The position numbers and the translations under genes were made by a program. From Burkholderiales bacterium (GTDB taxonomy: Bacteria > Pseudomonadota > Gammaproteobacteria > Burkholderiales > Burkholderiaceae_C), in the NCBI GenBank assembly GCA_028868305.1, contig JAGWUS010000016.1, positions 1-60,593 of the forward strand: a stretch of 60,593 nt of DNA, given 5' to 3'. Under the pieces are notes generated by a model. The model was not told the DNA's origin and ran no database searches. It saw nothing but the letters and a program-made list of their open reading frames with translations. Positions within the stretch are counted from its first letter, which is position 1. Each line of letters opens with the position of its first letter. Shown here piece after piece: positions 17,073 to 27,070 of the stretch.

Positions 17073-19337
17073 ATGACCACCGAAGAATCCGCAGTCCGTG
17101 CTCCGTCAGGAGACGTTTCCATCGCTTGGCGTGACGAAGTGCAAAAGCAGCTTCTCCCGCAAGAAAACGTTCTGGCAGCGCTGGAGGTTGACCTGGATCA
17201 TCAGTTGCACTTTGTCCGTGGGCTCGTAGTCGTGACCAGCCAGCGTATCTTCAGCCGTGCCGATGGCGACACCGCCTGGCAACACTGGACGTTGCGGGGC
17301 GGCATGGACGTGCAGTTGCACGACCATGCGGGCGTGGGCCATCTGGACCTCCTGGACAGCGATGGCCTTCTGAATACCTGGCGCTTCACGCTGGGGCAGA
17401 ATCTGCAGGCCATTCGACTGGTTGACCAGTTTCACGCGCAGTTGGAAAGTACGGTGTCAGGCCGCCCCCTGGTGCAGGCGCTCAAGAATATCTGCCCCAG
17501 TTGCAAGGCCCCGCTGGAACCTGACCAGGAAGTTTGCCCCATCTGCGCCAAGGTGGTTCATACACCGCCCTCCACCTGGACCCTTTTTCGTCTGTGGCGC
17601 TTTGCCAAACCTTACAAGAGGCAGTTGGCGGCCGGTTTCCTGCTGACCTTGCTGGGGACTGCTGCCAACCTGGTGCCACCCTACCTGACCATGCCCCTGA
17701 TGGATGAGGTACTGATCCCGTTTCAGAACGGGCAGAAGATCGATCCTATGCTGGTGGCGTTGTACATGGGCGGGCTGTTTGGCTCTGCCCTGTTTGCGTG
17801 GATTCTGACCTGGGCCAAAACCTACATTCTGGCGCTGGTGTCCGAGCGTATTGGCGCCGACCTGCGCACCACTACCTATGAGCATCTTCTGCGCTTGTCG
17901 CTGGAATACTTTGGGGGCAAGCGGACGGGTGACCTGATGTCACGCATTGGCAGTGAGAGCGATCGTATCTGCGTGTTCCTCTCGCTGCATCTGCTAGATT
18001 TTGCTACGGACGTGTTGATGATCACCATGACAGCGGTGATCCTGTTTTCCATCAATCCCTGGCTGGCATTGGTGACCCTGGTTCCCCTGCCTTTTATTGC
18101 CTGGATGATCCATGTGGTTCGTGACCGGTTGCGTACCGGCTTCGAGAAAATCGATCGCGTGTGGGGTGAAGTGACGAATGTGCTCGCCGATACCATCCCT
18201 GGCATCCGGGTGGTCAAGGCGTTCGCTCAGGAGCAGCGCGAAGCCAACCGTTTCCGCGAAGCCAACAAGCACAATTTGGCCGTGAATGACCGCATCAACA
18301 AGGTCTGGTCGCTGTTCTCGCCCAGCGTGTCGTTTCTTACCGAGTTGGGCTTGCTGGTGGTTTGGGCTTTCGGTATCTGGCAGGTGTCACGCGGTGAAAT
18401 CACCGTAGGGGTGTTGACCGCATTCATTGCCTACATCAGCCGTTTTTATGGCAGGCTGGATTCGATGAGCCGCATTGTCTCGGTCACCCAGAAATCGGCG
18501 TCGGCAGCCAAACGGATTTTTGACATCCTGGACCATGTTTCCAGCGTACCAGAGCCGGCCAACCCGGTGCCCATGAACAAGGTGGAAGGTCGCATCGAGG
18601 TGCGCGAAGTCGGTTTCCGCTACGGCAACCGTGAGGTCAACCGCGGCATCAACCTGAACATCGCCCCCGGTGAAATGATTGGACTGGTGGGGCACAGCGG
18701 ATCCGGCAAGAGTACGCTGGTCAACCTGATCTGTCGCTTTTACGACGTGTCAGAAGGCGCCATTCTGGTGGACGGTGTGGACATCCGTTCCTACGCCATT
18801 GCCGACTTCCGGCAGAACATTGGCCTGGTTTTGCAGGAGCCCTTCCTGTTTTTTGGCACCATTGCAGAAAACATTGCCTATGGCAAACCGGGTGCCACCC
18901 GTTCTGAGATCATTGCGGCAGCCCGTGCGGCCCATGCCCATGAATTCATCCTGCGTCTGCCGCAAGGTTACGACTCCATGGTGGGTGAGCGTGGACAAGG
19001 CCTATCCGGTGGTGAGCGTCAGCGTATTTCCATCGCCCGTGCCCTGCTGATTGACCCGCGCATACTGATTCTGGATGAGGCAACGTCGTCGGTGGATTCA
19101 GAGACTGAAAAAGAAATCCAGAAAGCACTGGAAAACCTGGTGCAGGGGCGCACCACCATCGCCATTGCGCACCGCCTGTCCACCTTGCACCGGGCCGACC
19201 GCCTGGTGGTGCTGGACCGTGGCAGGGTGGTGGAAGAAGGCACGCACGATGCGTTGATGGCCAAAGAGGGTGCGTACCACGCCCTGTACCAGGCGCAGGC
19301 CCGCAATATGGACATTGATATGGACGATGCACAATGA
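17073..19337 (+). CDS. Cyanophycin-associated ABC transporter (fused permease/ATPase)
   Basis: The 754-residue protein is a type I exporter half-transporter with an unusual front end. Residues about 15-125 form a beta-rich segment (LVVVTSQRIF...) that reads like a bacterial PH-like domain. Next comes a zinc ribbon with CPSC and CPIC (about 141-158), then six transmembrane helices (about 180-460) and the ATPase with Walker A GHSGSGKST near 540, LSGGERQR near 645 and LILDEATSSVD. Transporters of this kind are repeatedly found beside cyanophycin synthetases and DUF1854. Cyanophycin is intracellular, so export of polymer is unlikely, and the cargo is unknown. The ATG at 17073 is chosen over an in-frame TTG at 17064. 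Confidence 0.9.
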   Translation: MTTEESAVRAPSGDVSIAWRDEVQKQLLPQENVLAALEVDLDHQLHFVRGLVVVTSQRIFSRADGDTAWQHWTLRGGMDVQLHDHAGVGHLDLLDSDGLLNTWRFTLGQNLQAIRLVDQFHAQLESTVSGRPLVQALKNICPSCKAPLEPDQEVCPICAKVVHTPPSTWTLFRLWRFAKPYKRQLAAGFLLTLLGTAANLVPPYLTMPLMDEVLIPFQNGQKIDPMLVALYMGGLFGSALFAWILTWAKTYILALVSERIGADLRTTTYEHLLRLSLEYFGGKRTGDLMSRIGSESDRICVFLSLHLLDFATDVLMITMTAVILFSINPWLALVTLVPLPFIAWMIHVVRDRLRTGFEKIDRVWGEVTNVLADTIPGIRVVKAFAQEQREANRFREANKHNLAVNDRINKVWSLFSPSVSFLTELGLLVVWAFGIWQVSRGEITVGVLTAFIAYISRFYGRLDSMSRIVSVTQKSASAAKRIFDILDHVSSVPEPANPVPMNKVEGRIEVREVGFRYGNREVNRGINLNIAPGEMIGLVGHSGSGKSTLVNLICRFYDVSEGAILVDGVDIRSYAIADFRQNIGLVLQEPFLFFGTIAENIAYGKPGATRSEIIAAARAAHAHEFILRLPQGYDSMVGERGQGLSGGERQRISIARALLIDPRILILDEATSSVDSETEKEIQKALENLVQGRTTIAIAHRLSTLHRADRLVVLDRGRVVEEGTHDALMAKEGAYHALYQAQARNMDIDMDDAQ

Positions 19338-19825
19338 GCGCCCTGAACACTGTTACCGCAAGCAGCTTTTCGCTGGAGCGCAATGCCTTTGGCAAGCTGA
19401 TACTGATCAATGCGCAGGGTGAGCGCTTTGAAGGCGTTGTGCCTGTGCGTGCGTTTCCCATTCAGTCGCCGGAAGACGGCATTGCCCTGGTTAGCCTGGA
19501 AGGCCACGAAGTAGGCTGGGTGGATCGCCTTGACGCAGTGCCCGAGCCGGCGCAAGACCTGATTCGCCAGGAACTGACCACCCGCGAATTCATGCCCGTC
19601 ATTGACCGGATTGTGGCGGTTTCGAGCTTCTCGACGCCCTGCACGTGGACCGTGGCTACGGACCGCGGTGAAGCCGATTTTGTGCTGCGTGGCGACGAAG
19701 ACATTCGTCGCATCGGCAAGGCAGGCAGCCTGCTGATTGCCGATGTGCATGGTATTCAGTACTTTGTGCGCGATCAGTATGCGCTGGATGCCAACAGCAA
19801 GAGGATTCTTGACCGTTTCATGTAG
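19334..19825 (+). CDS. DUF1854 protein, cyanophycin-associated
   Basis: This 163-residue soluble protein overlaps the transporter gene by 4 bases (ATGA), so the two are translationally coupled. It shows FSLERNAFGKLILINAQGERFEGVVPVRAFPIQSPEDGIALVS near the start, and later DIRRIGKAGSLLIADVHGIQYFVRD, both characteristic of DUF1854. There is no signal peptide or membrane segment. Members are known as neighbours of cyanophycin synthetases and the fused ABC transporter but have no assigned activity. Coupling suggests a cytoplasmic accessory or regulatory subunit of the transporter; this is inference. Confidence 0.9.
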   Translation: MSALNTVTASSFSLERNAFGKLILINAQGERFEGVVPVRAFPIQSPEDGIALVSLEGHEVGWVDRLDAVPEPAQDLIRQELTTREFMPVIDRIVAVSSFSTPCTWTVATDRGEADFVLRGDEDIRRIGKAGSLLIADVHGIQYFVRDQYALDANSKRILDRFM

Positions 19826-19829
19826 GCGC

Positions 19830-20717
19830 ATGCACACCCACCGGTTGGCAGCGGCGCTGCCTGCGCTAGCGGTGCTGGGCTCTGTGACGGCACTGGGCAT
19901 CGGCACATCGTTTGCCAAACACCTTTTTCCACACGTCGGTTCACTCGGGACTACTGCTTTGCGCGTGGGCTTCTCGGCACTGCTGTTGCTGGCCTTGTGG
20001 CGACCCTGGCGCTGGTCACTGTCCGTTACCGACCGGGCTTCCATCCTGCGCTACGGTGTGGCGCTGGGCTTCATGAATCTGCTGTTCTACATGTCGCTGC
20101 GCACCATCCCGTTTGGTGTGGCGGTCGCCATTGAATTTGCGGGGCCGCTCACGTTGGCGATGCTGTCATCGCGCAGACCCGTCGACTTCCTCTGGCTGGC
20201 ACTGGCGGTAGTGGGCCTGGGCCTGCTACTGCCCCTGAACCAGAGCGCCGCAGCGCTGGACCCCGAGGGCGTGGCGTACGCGCTGGCGGCGGCCGTGTGC
20301 TGGGGGGCTTACATCGTGTTTGGCAAGCGTGTAGGCCATCTGCATGCCGGCCAATCGGTGGCGCTGGGGCTCACCGTGGCGGCCATTGCAGTGGTTCCAT
20401 TTGGCGTCTGGCAGGCGGGCAGCGCCTTGTTGAGTCCATCCATCCTGCTTTACGGATTGGGTGTGGCAGCGATCTCCAGTGCCATTCCGATTTCCCTGGA
20501 GATGGTGGCTTTGAAGCGCTTGCCGGAGGAAGCCTTTGGCATCCTGACCAGCATGGAACCCGCCGTTGCAGCACTGTTGGGTCTGTTCGTGCTCGATGAG
20601 CACCTGACCGGTTTGCAATGGATGGCCATTGTCTGCACCATGCTGGCCGCGGCCGGCAGTTCGGTTACCGCGCGGCGTCAGCCGTCCAAGGGCGCACCGG
20701 CCGATGTGGTGATGTGA
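19830..20717 (+). CDS. rhtA: EamA/DMT-family exporter, RhtA-like
   Basis: This 295-residue membrane protein has ten predicted helices in two EamA repeats, exactly the length of E. coli RhtA, the threonine/homoserine exporter. Similar blocks include ASLAK/TSFAKHLFP near the start, GVAVAIEFAGPLTLAMLSSRRPVDF in the middle and SLEMVALKRLPEEAFGILTSMEPAVAALLG in the second repeat. Substrate is inferred from that similarity. The ATG lies 4 bases after the DUF1854 stop, so it may be read with the cyanophycin-associated transporter, although a functional link is not established. The gene converges on panC, 4 bases away. Confidence 0.85.
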   Translation: MHTHRLAAALPALAVLGSVTALGIGTSFAKHLFPHVGSLGTTALRVGFSALLLLALWRPWRWSLSVTDRASILRYGVALGFMNLLFYMSLRTIPFGVAVAIEFAGPLTLAMLSSRRPVDFLWLALAVVGLGLLLPLNQSAAALDPEGVAYALAAAVCWGAYIVFGKRVGHLHAGQSVALGLTVAAIAVVPFGVWQAGSALLSPSILLYGLGVAAISSAIPISLEMVALKRLPEEAFGILTSMEPAVAALLGLFVLDEHLTGLQWMAIVCTMLAAAGSSVTARRQPSKGAPADVVM

Positions 20718-20721
20718 GGCT

Positions 20722-21546
20722 TCACACTTCCAGGTTGTCGATCAGGCGCGTAGTGCCCAGGCGTGCCGCCGCCAGCACCACAAGTTTGTCGCCCGCCTGC
20801 GGGGGCTGAAGGTCGGACTGGCGGCGTACTTCAACGTAGTCGGGTTTCCAGCCTTTCTCGGCCAGATCCCTCATGGAATATGCACCAAGTGCTTCAAAAT
20901 TGGTAGCGCCTGCGCGCAGGGATTCGGCTACCGAACGCAGGGTGGCGGAGAGTTGCACCGCTTGCTGGCGTTCGTCTGCGCTCAGGTAGCCGTTGCGGCT
21001 GGACAGCGCCAAGCCATCGTCGGCACGCTGTGTTTCACCGCCCACGATGGTGACCGGCAGGGCGAATTGCTGGACCATGTTGCGGATGACCATGAGCTGC
21101 TGGTAGTCCTTCTTGCCAAACAGCGCGGTGCGGGCCTGAGTGCAACTCAGCAGCTTCATTACGATAGTGCATACCCCCACAAAAAAACCGGGGCGGAAGT
21201 GGCCTTCCAGAATGTCTGCCAGCACTGCCGGTGGGTGCACTTTGAAGGTCTGGGGCTGCGGATACAGTTCGGCCTCTAACGGCGCAAACACCACATCGCA
21301 GCCGGCCGCTTCCAGGCGTGCGCAATCGGCTTCCAGCGTGCGGGGGTAGGTATCAAAGTCTTCATGTGGCGCAAACTGCAGACGGTTCACGAAGATGGTG
21401 GCCACAGTGACGTCGCCCAGCGGTTTGGCCTGGCGCACCAGCGCAATGTGCCCATCATGCAGATTGCCCATGGTGGGCACCACGGCAGGATGGCGGTAGG
21501 CGTCCAGATGCTGGCGCAGGTGTTTCAGGGTGTGAACGAGTTTCAT
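20722..21546 (-). CDS. panC: Pantoate-beta-alanine ligase
   Basis: PanC joins pantoate and beta-alanine with ATP to give pantothenate, the coenzyme A precursor. This 274-residue protein shows [18 protein letters not shown], the HxGH-type nucleotidyltransferase motif, then [29 protein letters not shown] with the KMSKS-equivalent lysine region, and [13 protein letters not shown]. Phe and Asn spacing is normal; NPLQF is NRLQF here. The ATG at 21546 gives the [11 protein letters not shown] start seen in relatives, whereas the frame opens 16 codons earlier within the panB end. It follows panB by 10 bases, as in many bacteria. Confidence 0.96.
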   Translation of the reverse strand: MKLVHTLKHLRQHLDAYRHPAVVPTMGNLHDGHIALVRQAKPLGDVTVATIFVNRLQFAPHEDFDTYPRTLEADCARLEAAGCDVVFAPLEAELYPQPQTFKVHPPAVLADILEGHFRPGFFVGVCTIVMKLLSCTQARTALFGKKDYQQLMVIRNMVQQFALPVTIVGGETQRADDGLALSSRNGYLSADERQQAVQLSATLRSVAESLRAGATNFEALGAYSMRDLAEKGWKPDYVEVRRQSDLQPPQAGDKLVVLAAARLGTTRLIDNLEV

Positions 21547-21556
21547 GAGGGTGTTT

Positions 21557-22453
21557 TCACCAGGCGTGAAGGGCGTCGTCCGGGAAAGTGCCATTCTTCA
21601 CGGCGGCCACATAGGCTTCCATGGCGCCGCGAATGCTGGTGGCATCCAGCATGAAGTTGCGAACGAACTTAGGATTTTTTCCCAGGTTCACGCCCAGCAT
21701 GTCGTGCAGCACCAGCACTTGGCCCGCAGTGCCTTTGCCGGCGCCAATGCCAATGGTGGCGCAGTGGGACAGCTCCGTGGTCAGTTCGCGTGACAGGGGC
21801 GCGGGCACCATTTCCAGCACGACCATAGACGCACCGGCATCTTCCAGTTCATGCGCCTGTATTCTCATGATTTCCGCGGCCGCATCGCCCCGGCCCTGCA
21901 CGCGGTAGCCACCCAGTGCATGCACGGTTTGCGGCGTCAGGCCCAAGTGGGCGCAGACCGGAATGCCGCGTTCCACCAGAAAACGCACCACTTCGGCGGT
22001 CCAGCCACCGCCTTCGAGCTTGACCATGTGGGCGCCAGCCTGCATCAGGACGGAGGCACTGCGAAATGCCTGCTCCCTGCTTTCCTGGTAGGTGCCAAAG
22101 GGCAGGTCGCCAATCAGCCAGGCAGTGCCCTGGGCGCGGCGCAAACCACGGGCCACGCTGGCGGTGTGGTAGGCCATATCGTCCAGCGATACGCCCACGG
22201 TGCTGTGCAGGCCCTGGCACACCATGCCCAGCGAGTCGCCCACCAGAATGCACTCCACGCCAGCCGCATCGGCTATGGCGGCGAAGGTCGCGTCGTAGGC
22301 GGTCAGCATGGTGATCTTCTCGCCACGGGTATGCATTTCCTGGATGCGTGGCAGGCTGATGGGTTTGCGGCTGGCCAGGGGGGACGCCGGTGGCAGGGTA
22401 CCGTAAGGCGATGCGGCGGCTGCAGAAGCGCTGCCAGCAGATTCTTGGGCCAT
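21557..22453 (-). CDS. panB: 3-methyl-2-oxobutanoate hydroxymethyltransferase
   Basis: PanB transfers a hydroxymethyl group from methylene-tetrahydrofolate to ketoisovalerate, the first step of pantothenate synthesis. The 298-residue protein shows [24 protein letters not shown] with the metal-binding Asp, [19 protein letters not shown] and [20 protein letters not shown] in order. Its first 38 residues are a low-complexity Ser/Ala/Pro extension, longer than in E. coli (264 residues), and the true start could be further in. The ATG at 22453 is the last one before this extension. panB and panC lie downstream of scpA on the same strand. Confidence 0.95.
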   Translation of the reverse strand: MAQESAGSASAAAASPYGTLPPASPLASRKPISLPRIQEMHTRGEKITMLTAYDATFAAIADAAGVECILVGDSLGMVCQGLHSTVGVSLDDMAYHTASVARGLRRAQGTAWLIGDLPFGTYQESREQAFRSASVLMQAGAHMVKLEGGGWTAEVVRFLVERGIPVCAHLGLTPQTVHALGGYRVQGRGDAAAEIMRIQAHELEDAGASMVVLEMVPAPLSRELTTELSHCATIGIGAGKGTAGQVLVLHDMLGVNLGKNPKFVRNFMLDATSIRGAMEAYVAAVKNGTFPDDALHAW

Positions 22454-22523
22454 GGTGGGGACTCCTGAAACGGGTTGAATGCGGGAACCGGGCCGAATAC
22501 TAACCGCTAAGTGGATACCCGGA

Positions 22524-23372
22524 TCAGGTGGGCGAGTACGCCAGACGTACGTAGATAGGGGCAAAGGCCTCGGCCTGCGTAATTTCGATCAGCGTTTCCT
22601 TGGCCAGCTCCAGCAGGGCGATGAAGGTTACTACCAGTACCGGTGTGCCCTGCACCGGGTCGAACAGATCTTCAAAGCCAACAAAACGGCGGCCCTGCAG
22701 CTTTTTGAGAACGATGCTCATGTGCTCGCGCACCGAGAGCTCCTCGCGGCTGATCTTGTGGTGCTGCACCAGCTTGGCCCGTTTGAGGATGTCGCGCCAG
22801 GCTTCCTGCAGGTCCACCAGATGCACATCCGGAAAACGCGGTTGCAGGGCCTGCTCGATATAGACCTCCGCCTTGAGGAAGTCGCGCCCGAATTGGGGGA
22901 TGGCATTGAGGCGTGCCGCAGCCAGCTTCATCTGCTCGTATTCCAGCAGGCGGCGCACGAGTTCAGCACGCGGGTCTTCGGCTTCTTCGCCTTCAGCCAC
23001 TTTCTTGGGCGGCAGCAGCATGCGCGATTTGATCTCGATCAGCATGGCCGCCATCAACAGGTATTCGGCCGCCAGCTCCAGATTGCGCTTGCGGATCTGG
23101 TCCACGTAGACCAGGTACTGCTTGGTCACGCTGAGCATCGGGATGTCCAGAATATTGAAATTCTGCTTGCGGATCAGGTACAGCAACAGGTCCAGCGGGC
23201 CTTCAAAGGCTTCCAGAAACACTTCCAACGCATCGGGTGGGATGTACAGATCCTGCGGCATGGCAAACAGGGGTTCGCCATACAGACGTGCCACGGCCAC
23301 ATGGTCAACTACCTCGGGGGTTCCGGGCAGAACAACCACCTCAGCGCCGTTTTTGGCCAAAGTTGCGTTCAT
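22524..23372 (-). CDS. scpA: Segregation and condensation protein A (kleisin)
   Basis: ScpA is the kleisin that links the SMC heads with ScpB in the bacterial condensin. The 282-residue protein contains the characteristic [35 protein letters not shown] block near residues 55-95 and the winged-helix C-terminus ending in [28 protein letters not shown]. An N-terminal extension of about 50 residues precedes the kleisin core, as in other Burkholderiales. scpB is not adjacent; the neighbours are DUF3460 upstream and panBC downstream, a conserved order in this group. No separate promoter is evident before panB, 70 bases on. Confidence 0.94.
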   Translation of the reverse strand: MNATLAKNGAEVVVLPGTPEVVDHVAVARLYGEPLFAMPQDLYIPPDALEVFLEAFEGPLDLLLYLIRKQNFNILDIPMLSVTKQYLVYVDQIRKRNLELAAEYLLMAAMLIEIKSRMLLPPKKVAEGEEAEDPRAELVRRLLEYEQMKLAAARLNAIPQFGRDFLKAEVYIEQALQPRFPDVHLVDLQEAWRDILKRAKLVQHHKISREELSVREHMSIVLKKLQGRRFVGFEDLFDPVQGTPVLVVTFIALLELAKETLIEITQAEAFAPIYVRLAYSPT

Positions 23373-23376
23373 GGAT

Positions 23377-23436
23377 TGCTACCAATTCAATAGCTGCTTG
23401 TGCACTATTGATGAGGGCTGGAGCCCATTTTGATGC
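23377..23436 (+). repeat. Short interspersed repeat, copy C
   Basis: The gap between DUF3460 and scpA is essentially one repeat copy: CTACCAATTCAATAGCTGC, TTGTGCACTATTG, then GAGGGCTGGAGCCCATTTTG. The GGGCTGGAGCCC block is nearly palindromic. The copy is transcribed on its minus-strand side if DUF3460 and scpA form one transcript. Confidence 0.75.
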
Positions 23437-23643
23437 TTATTTTGCGTTGGTCTGGTAGACGTAGGGCTTTTGCGGCACGCGGGCTTCTCCATAGGCCTTT
23501 ACGGCACTGCGGTCGATGGTCTTGTCCCACAGCAGGGCGCGGCCTTCACGCTGGCCCTCTTCCAGTGCGGGCTTGGCAGCCTTGAGCTGGTCGATAAATT
23601 GGGTGGCTTCAGACTTGTAGTCGGGGCGGCGGAAAATGTTCAT
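23437..23643 (-). CDS. DUF3460 family small protein
   Basis: This 68-residue protein begins MNIFRRPDYKSEATQFIDQL and continues with a Lys/Glu-rich helix and LLWDKTIDR, all typical of DUF3460, a family found mainly in Burkholderiales upstream of scpA or pan genes. Function is unknown. There is no export signal and no cysteine. The longer open frame upstream runs through the nadC region and is not used. The ATG sits next to the divergent nadC promoter region, 76 bases from the nadC start. Confidence 0.88.
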   Translation of the reverse strand: MNIFRRPDYKSEATQFIDQLKAAKPALEEGQREGRALLWDKTIDRSAVKAYGEARVPQKPYVYQTNAK

Positions 23644-23719
23644 GGAGAGATCCTTGTTGGCAGCCATTTTACCGCCCGCCACCCAAGCCCCCGGCCAATC
23701 CCAGTATGCTTGCGGCCCT

Positions 23720-24598
23720 ATGACACATTCCGACCTTTCCCCCACCGATATTGCTGCTCTGGCACAGGCCGATGTGGCGCGTGCCCTCGCCGAAGACGTG
23801 GGCGCCGGCGACCTGACGGCCGCCCTGATTGACCCGCACCGCCGTGTCCGCGCGCGCATCCTGTCCCGCGAAGCCGCCGTCATCTGCGGCGAGCCGTGGG
23901 TCACAGCCGCCGTGCGTACGCTGGACCCCAGCGCCGCCATCATCTGGCATGTGCGCGAAGGCCAGCGCTGCCAGGCCGAGCAGGTGGTGGTGGAGATTGA
24001 AGGCAATGCGCAAGCCCTGCTGACGGCCGAGCGCACGGCCCTGAACTTTCTACAGTTGCTGAGCGCTGTGGCCGGCAAAACCGCCGCGTTTGTGGACGCT
24101 GTGGCCAGCGTGCCGGCTGTACAAGGTAAGCGCGCGGCGATTGTGGACACCCGCAAGACGATTCCGGGTCTGCGTATGGCGCAGAAATATGCGGTGCGCA
24201 TGGGTGGTGGCACCAATCACCGCATTGGCCTGCATGACGCCGTGCTGATCAAGGAAAACCACATTGCTGCGGCCGGCGGTGTGACCGCCATCTTGCAGCG
24301 CGCCAGCCAGGCCGCACAGGTAGCCAAGTTCATTGAAATCGAAGTTGAAACCCTGGAGCAGTTGCGCGAGGCGCTGGACACCGGCGCCCGCATGGTACTG
24401 CTGGACAACATGACCCTGGAGCAGATGCGCCAGGCCGTCGCCCTCAATGCGGGCCGTGCCATACTGGAAGTGTCGGGCGACGTGAATCTGGATACGGTGC
24501 GTGGCATTGCCGCCACCGGCGTGGACCGCATCTCCATAGCTGCACTGACCAAGGACGTCAAAGCCATCGATTTTTCCATGCGTTTTGAAGACCTGTGA
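23720..24598 (+). CDS. nadC: Nicotinate-nucleotide pyrophosphorylase (carboxylating)
   Basis: NadC converts quinolinate and PRPP to nicotinate mononucleotide in de novo NAD synthesis. The 292-residue protein has ALAEDVGAGDLT, ERTALNFLQLLSAVA, DTRKTIPGLRMAQKYAVRMGGGTNHRIGLHDAVLIKENH and EVETLEQLREALDTGARMVLLDNM, which carry the phosphate and substrate contacts. The ATG at 23720 gives an ordinary N-terminus; the frame is open further upstream but without a better start. It is transcribed alone, divergent from DUF3460 and convergent with the SulP gene 25 bases away. Confidence 0.96.
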   Translation: MTHSDLSPTDIAALAQADVARALAEDVGAGDLTAALIDPHRRVRARILSREAAVICGEPWVTAAVRTLDPSAAIIWHVREGQRCQAEQVVVEIEGNAQALLTAERTALNFLQLLSAVAGKTAAFVDAVASVPAVQGKRAAIVDTRKTIPGLRMAQKYAVRMGGGTNHRIGLHDAVLIKENHIAAAGGVTAILQRASQAAQVAKFIEIEVETLEQLREALDTGARMVLLDNMTLEQMRQAVALNAGRAILEVSGDVNLDTVRGIAATGVDRISIAALTKDVKAIDFSMRFEDL

Positions 24599-24623
24599 TG
24601 CACGCTGTGCCCGCCTTCGCGGG

Positions 24624-26285
24624 TCAGGCACGTGCGCTTTGCACCGCCAGTTCCAGTGCTTGTGGCAGACGGGCGCACACGTTGTCGGACCCAAGGGCTT
24701 CCAGGACACCTGCGCGCAGCAAAATGTCCTTGGGCTGGAAATCCAGGCCGCACGCTATCAGGCGCACACCTCGCTTGTGGCAGGTGCGCATCAAGTCGCG
24801 CACGGTGTCTGCGCCGGACGAGTCGATATAGATCACATTCTTGAAGTCCAGCACCAGCACCCGTGCGGGCAGGTGGTCCTCCATGGTTTCGATGAGTTTG
24901 ACAGCGCCAAAGAAGAGTGCGCCGTACACCCGGTGTGCAACCACCTGCTTGTCCATGCCGGTCAGCACCGGGTAGTCCTGTGCGCTGACCTGCTCGGACC
25001 GCGACAGGCTAGAGATACGGTAAATGAAGGTGATACACGCGGCCACCAGTCCGACCTCCACCGCGACGGTCAGATCGAAGACGACCGTCAGAAAAAACAC
25101 CGACAGCAGGGTGATGCGGTAAGGCATGCGGAACTGGCGCAGATGGGAAAATTCGCGCCACTCGCCCATATTCCAAGCTACAAACATGAGGATGGCCGCC
25201 ATCGTCGCCAGGGGAATGTCCGTGGCCAGTGGTGCTGCCAGCAGCATCACCAGCAGCAAAGTGAACGCGTGCACGATGCCGGCAACCGGGCTGCTGGCAC
25301 CGCTCTTGACGTTGGTGACCGTGCGGGCAATCGTGCCGGTGGCAGGCATGCCACCAAAAAAGGGCGCTACAAAGTTGGCGATGCCTTGGGCCATCAACTC
25401 CTGGTTGGCATCGTGGCGGTCATCGATCATGCCGTCGGCCACGCGGGCGCACAGCAGTGATTCAATGGCTCCCAGCAGTGCCAGGGTGGTGGCTGGAATG
25501 AACAAAAAGCGCACGGTGTCCCAAGAGAAGGCGGGCCATTGCAGCGATGGCAGGTTCGACGGAATGCCGCCAAAGCGGCTGCCAATGGTTTCCACCGGCA
25601 GCTTCCACCAGGCGACTACGGCGGTGGACACCACCAGCACAATGACCGATCCCGGTACCAGTGCCAGGCGCCCGGCCCAGGATCGGGTGCGTCCCCAATG
25701 TGGTACCAGCACCTGCCAGGCAATCATCAGCGCCAGGCAGGACAGTGCCAGCAGCGTGGCGTGGTGATTGAACGTGGGTAGCGCATGGCCCAACGTGGAA
25801 ACCATGCCGAAAAAATTGGCAGGCATGCTGACCACTGTCAGACCCAAAAAATCCTTCACCTGGGATAGCGCCACCAGCACCGCAATACCGTTGGTAAAAC
25901 CAATCACCACGGCAACGGGAATGAAGCGGATCAGGGTGCCCAGCTTGAACAGGCCCATGGCAAACAGCATGACACCGGACATGGCGGTAGCAATGACCAG
26001 ATTGGCCAGGCCGTAGCGTTCCACAATGCCGTAGACGATTACGATGAACGCGCCCGCCGGACCACCAATCTGCACCTGACTGCCACCCAGCACCGAAATC
26101 AGCAAGCCTGCGATGATGGCAGTAAACAGGCCCGCTTCAGGTTTGAGGCCACTGGCGATGGCAAACGCCATGGCCAGTGGCAGGGCGACCACGCCTACGG
26201 TGAGGCCCGCGCCGACATCCTTGATCAGACGGCCCCGGGAATAGCCCTGCAGTGTGTCAAGAAGTCGGGGGCGAAACTGGATCAT
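24624..26285 (-). CDS. SulP-family anion transporter with STAS domain
   Basis: The 553-residue protein has the SulP transmembrane domain (about residues 20-420) with DVGAGLTVGVVALPLAMAFAIASGLKPEAGLFTAI near the start, and a cytoplasmic STAS domain (about 440-545) with VLDFKNVIYIDSSGADTVRDL. SulP members move sulfate, bicarbonate, C4-dicarboxylates or other anions, and substrate cannot be read from sequence. Its start overlaps the stop of the DUF1275 gene by 4 bases. With metG-DUF1275-SulP all overlapping, it is the end of a three-gene series. Confidence 0.92.
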   Translation of the reverse strand: MIQFRPRLLDTLQGYSRGRLIKDVGAGLTVGVVALPLAMAFAIASGLKPEAGLFTAIIAGLLISVLGGSQVQIGGPAGAFIVIVYGIVERYGLANLVIATAMSGVMLFAMGLFKLGTLIRFIPVAVVIGFTNGIAVLVALSQVKDFLGLTVVSMPANFFGMVSTLGHALPTFNHHATLLALSCLALMIAWQVLVPHWGRTRSWAGRLALVPGSVIVLVVSTAVVAWWKLPVETIGSRFGGIPSNLPSLQWPAFSWDTVRFLFIPATTLALLGAIESLLCARVADGMIDDRHDANQELMAQGIANFVAPFFGGMPATGTIARTVTNVKSGASSPVAGIVHAFTLLLVMLLAAPLATDIPLATMAAILMFVAWNMGEWREFSHLRQFRMPYRITLLSVFFLTVVFDLTVAVEVGLVAACITFIYRISSLSRSEQVSAQDYPVLTGMDKQVVAHRVYGALFFGAVKLIETMEDHLPARVLVLDFKNVIYIDSSGADTVRDLMRTCHKRGVRLIACGLDFQPKDILLRAGVLEALGSDNVCARLPQALELAVQSARA

Positions 26286-27070
26286 GGCGCTGCTTGCGGG
26301 TCCGAAGCAAACTTGCCGTGGCGCATGTCGTCCAAAATAGGCCCCCAGCTCAGGGCTAGCAGCACCATCGCCAGCGGCAGCGTTGCGATATAGCCCACGG
26401 ATTTGAAACCCAGCGCTCCGGCCAGCGCACCACCAAAAAAACTGACCACCAGCAGGCCGTGGATGCGCAGCTTGCGCCGGTTGGCAACCACCTTTTGCGG
26501 GAGGTTGGAGCGATTGAAATAAAACACCTTGCCCAATTCAATGCCCAGGTCGGTCAACAGACCGGTAACGTGGGTGGTGCGGATTTCCGAATGGGACACT
26601 TTGGTGATAACGGCGTTTTGCAGGCCCATGATGTAGCACAGCAGTAGCACCGTCAAGGGGACAAACAGTCCCGCAAAGGCACTGATGGCCGCCCCGAAGA
26701 TTCCAAAGACCAGCAGCAAAATCGCCTCGACAAACAGGGGACGCGCAAAGGCGCTGCGCATCTGCCGGCGCTGGGCCCAATTGACGATCCACGCCGTGGT
26801 CATGGAGCCACCCAAAAAGGCAATGATCAGCGCCGCGCTGGCCAGCGCCAACTGGAGCTGGCCGAGCGCCAGGTTGTCTGCAATCGACGACAGGATGCCG
26901 GACATGTGCGAGGTGTACTGGCCAACCGCCAAAAAACCACCCGCGTTGGTCGCGCCGGCAATGCCCGCCAGCGTGCAGCCCAGCCGCAGGTTGGCATCTG
27001 CGTTGCGGTAGATGTCCGCCCACCAGCGCGGACGAGGTGGTTCAGCGGCTGGAAGCGTCGAGGTTTTCAA
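26282..27070 (-). CDS. DUF1275/YoaK-family membrane protein
   Basis: This 262-residue protein has six or seven hydrophobic segments and the family signature [20 protein letters not shown] near residues 39-58, followed by [37 protein letters not shown]. The latter matches YoaK-type proteins, which are proposed transporters without proven substrate. The gene overlaps both neighbours by 4 bases (ATGA at 27067-27070 with metG and at 26282-26285 with SulP), so its translation should depend on metG. Why a methionyl-tRNA synthetase is coupled to two transporters is not explained by known function. Confidence 0.9.
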   Translation of the reverse strand: MKTSTLPAAEPPRPRWWADIYRNADANLRLGCTLAGIAGATNAGGFLAVGQYTSHMSGILSSIADNLALGQLQLALASAALIIAFLGGSMTTAWIVNWAQRRQMRSAFARPLFVEAILLLVFGIFGAAISAFAGLFVPLTVLLLCYIMGLQNAVITKVSHSEIRTTHVTGLLTDLGIELGKVFYFNRSNLPQKVVANRRKLRIHGLLVVSFFGGALAGALGFKSVGYIATLPLAMVLLALSWGPILDDMRHGKFASDPQAAP

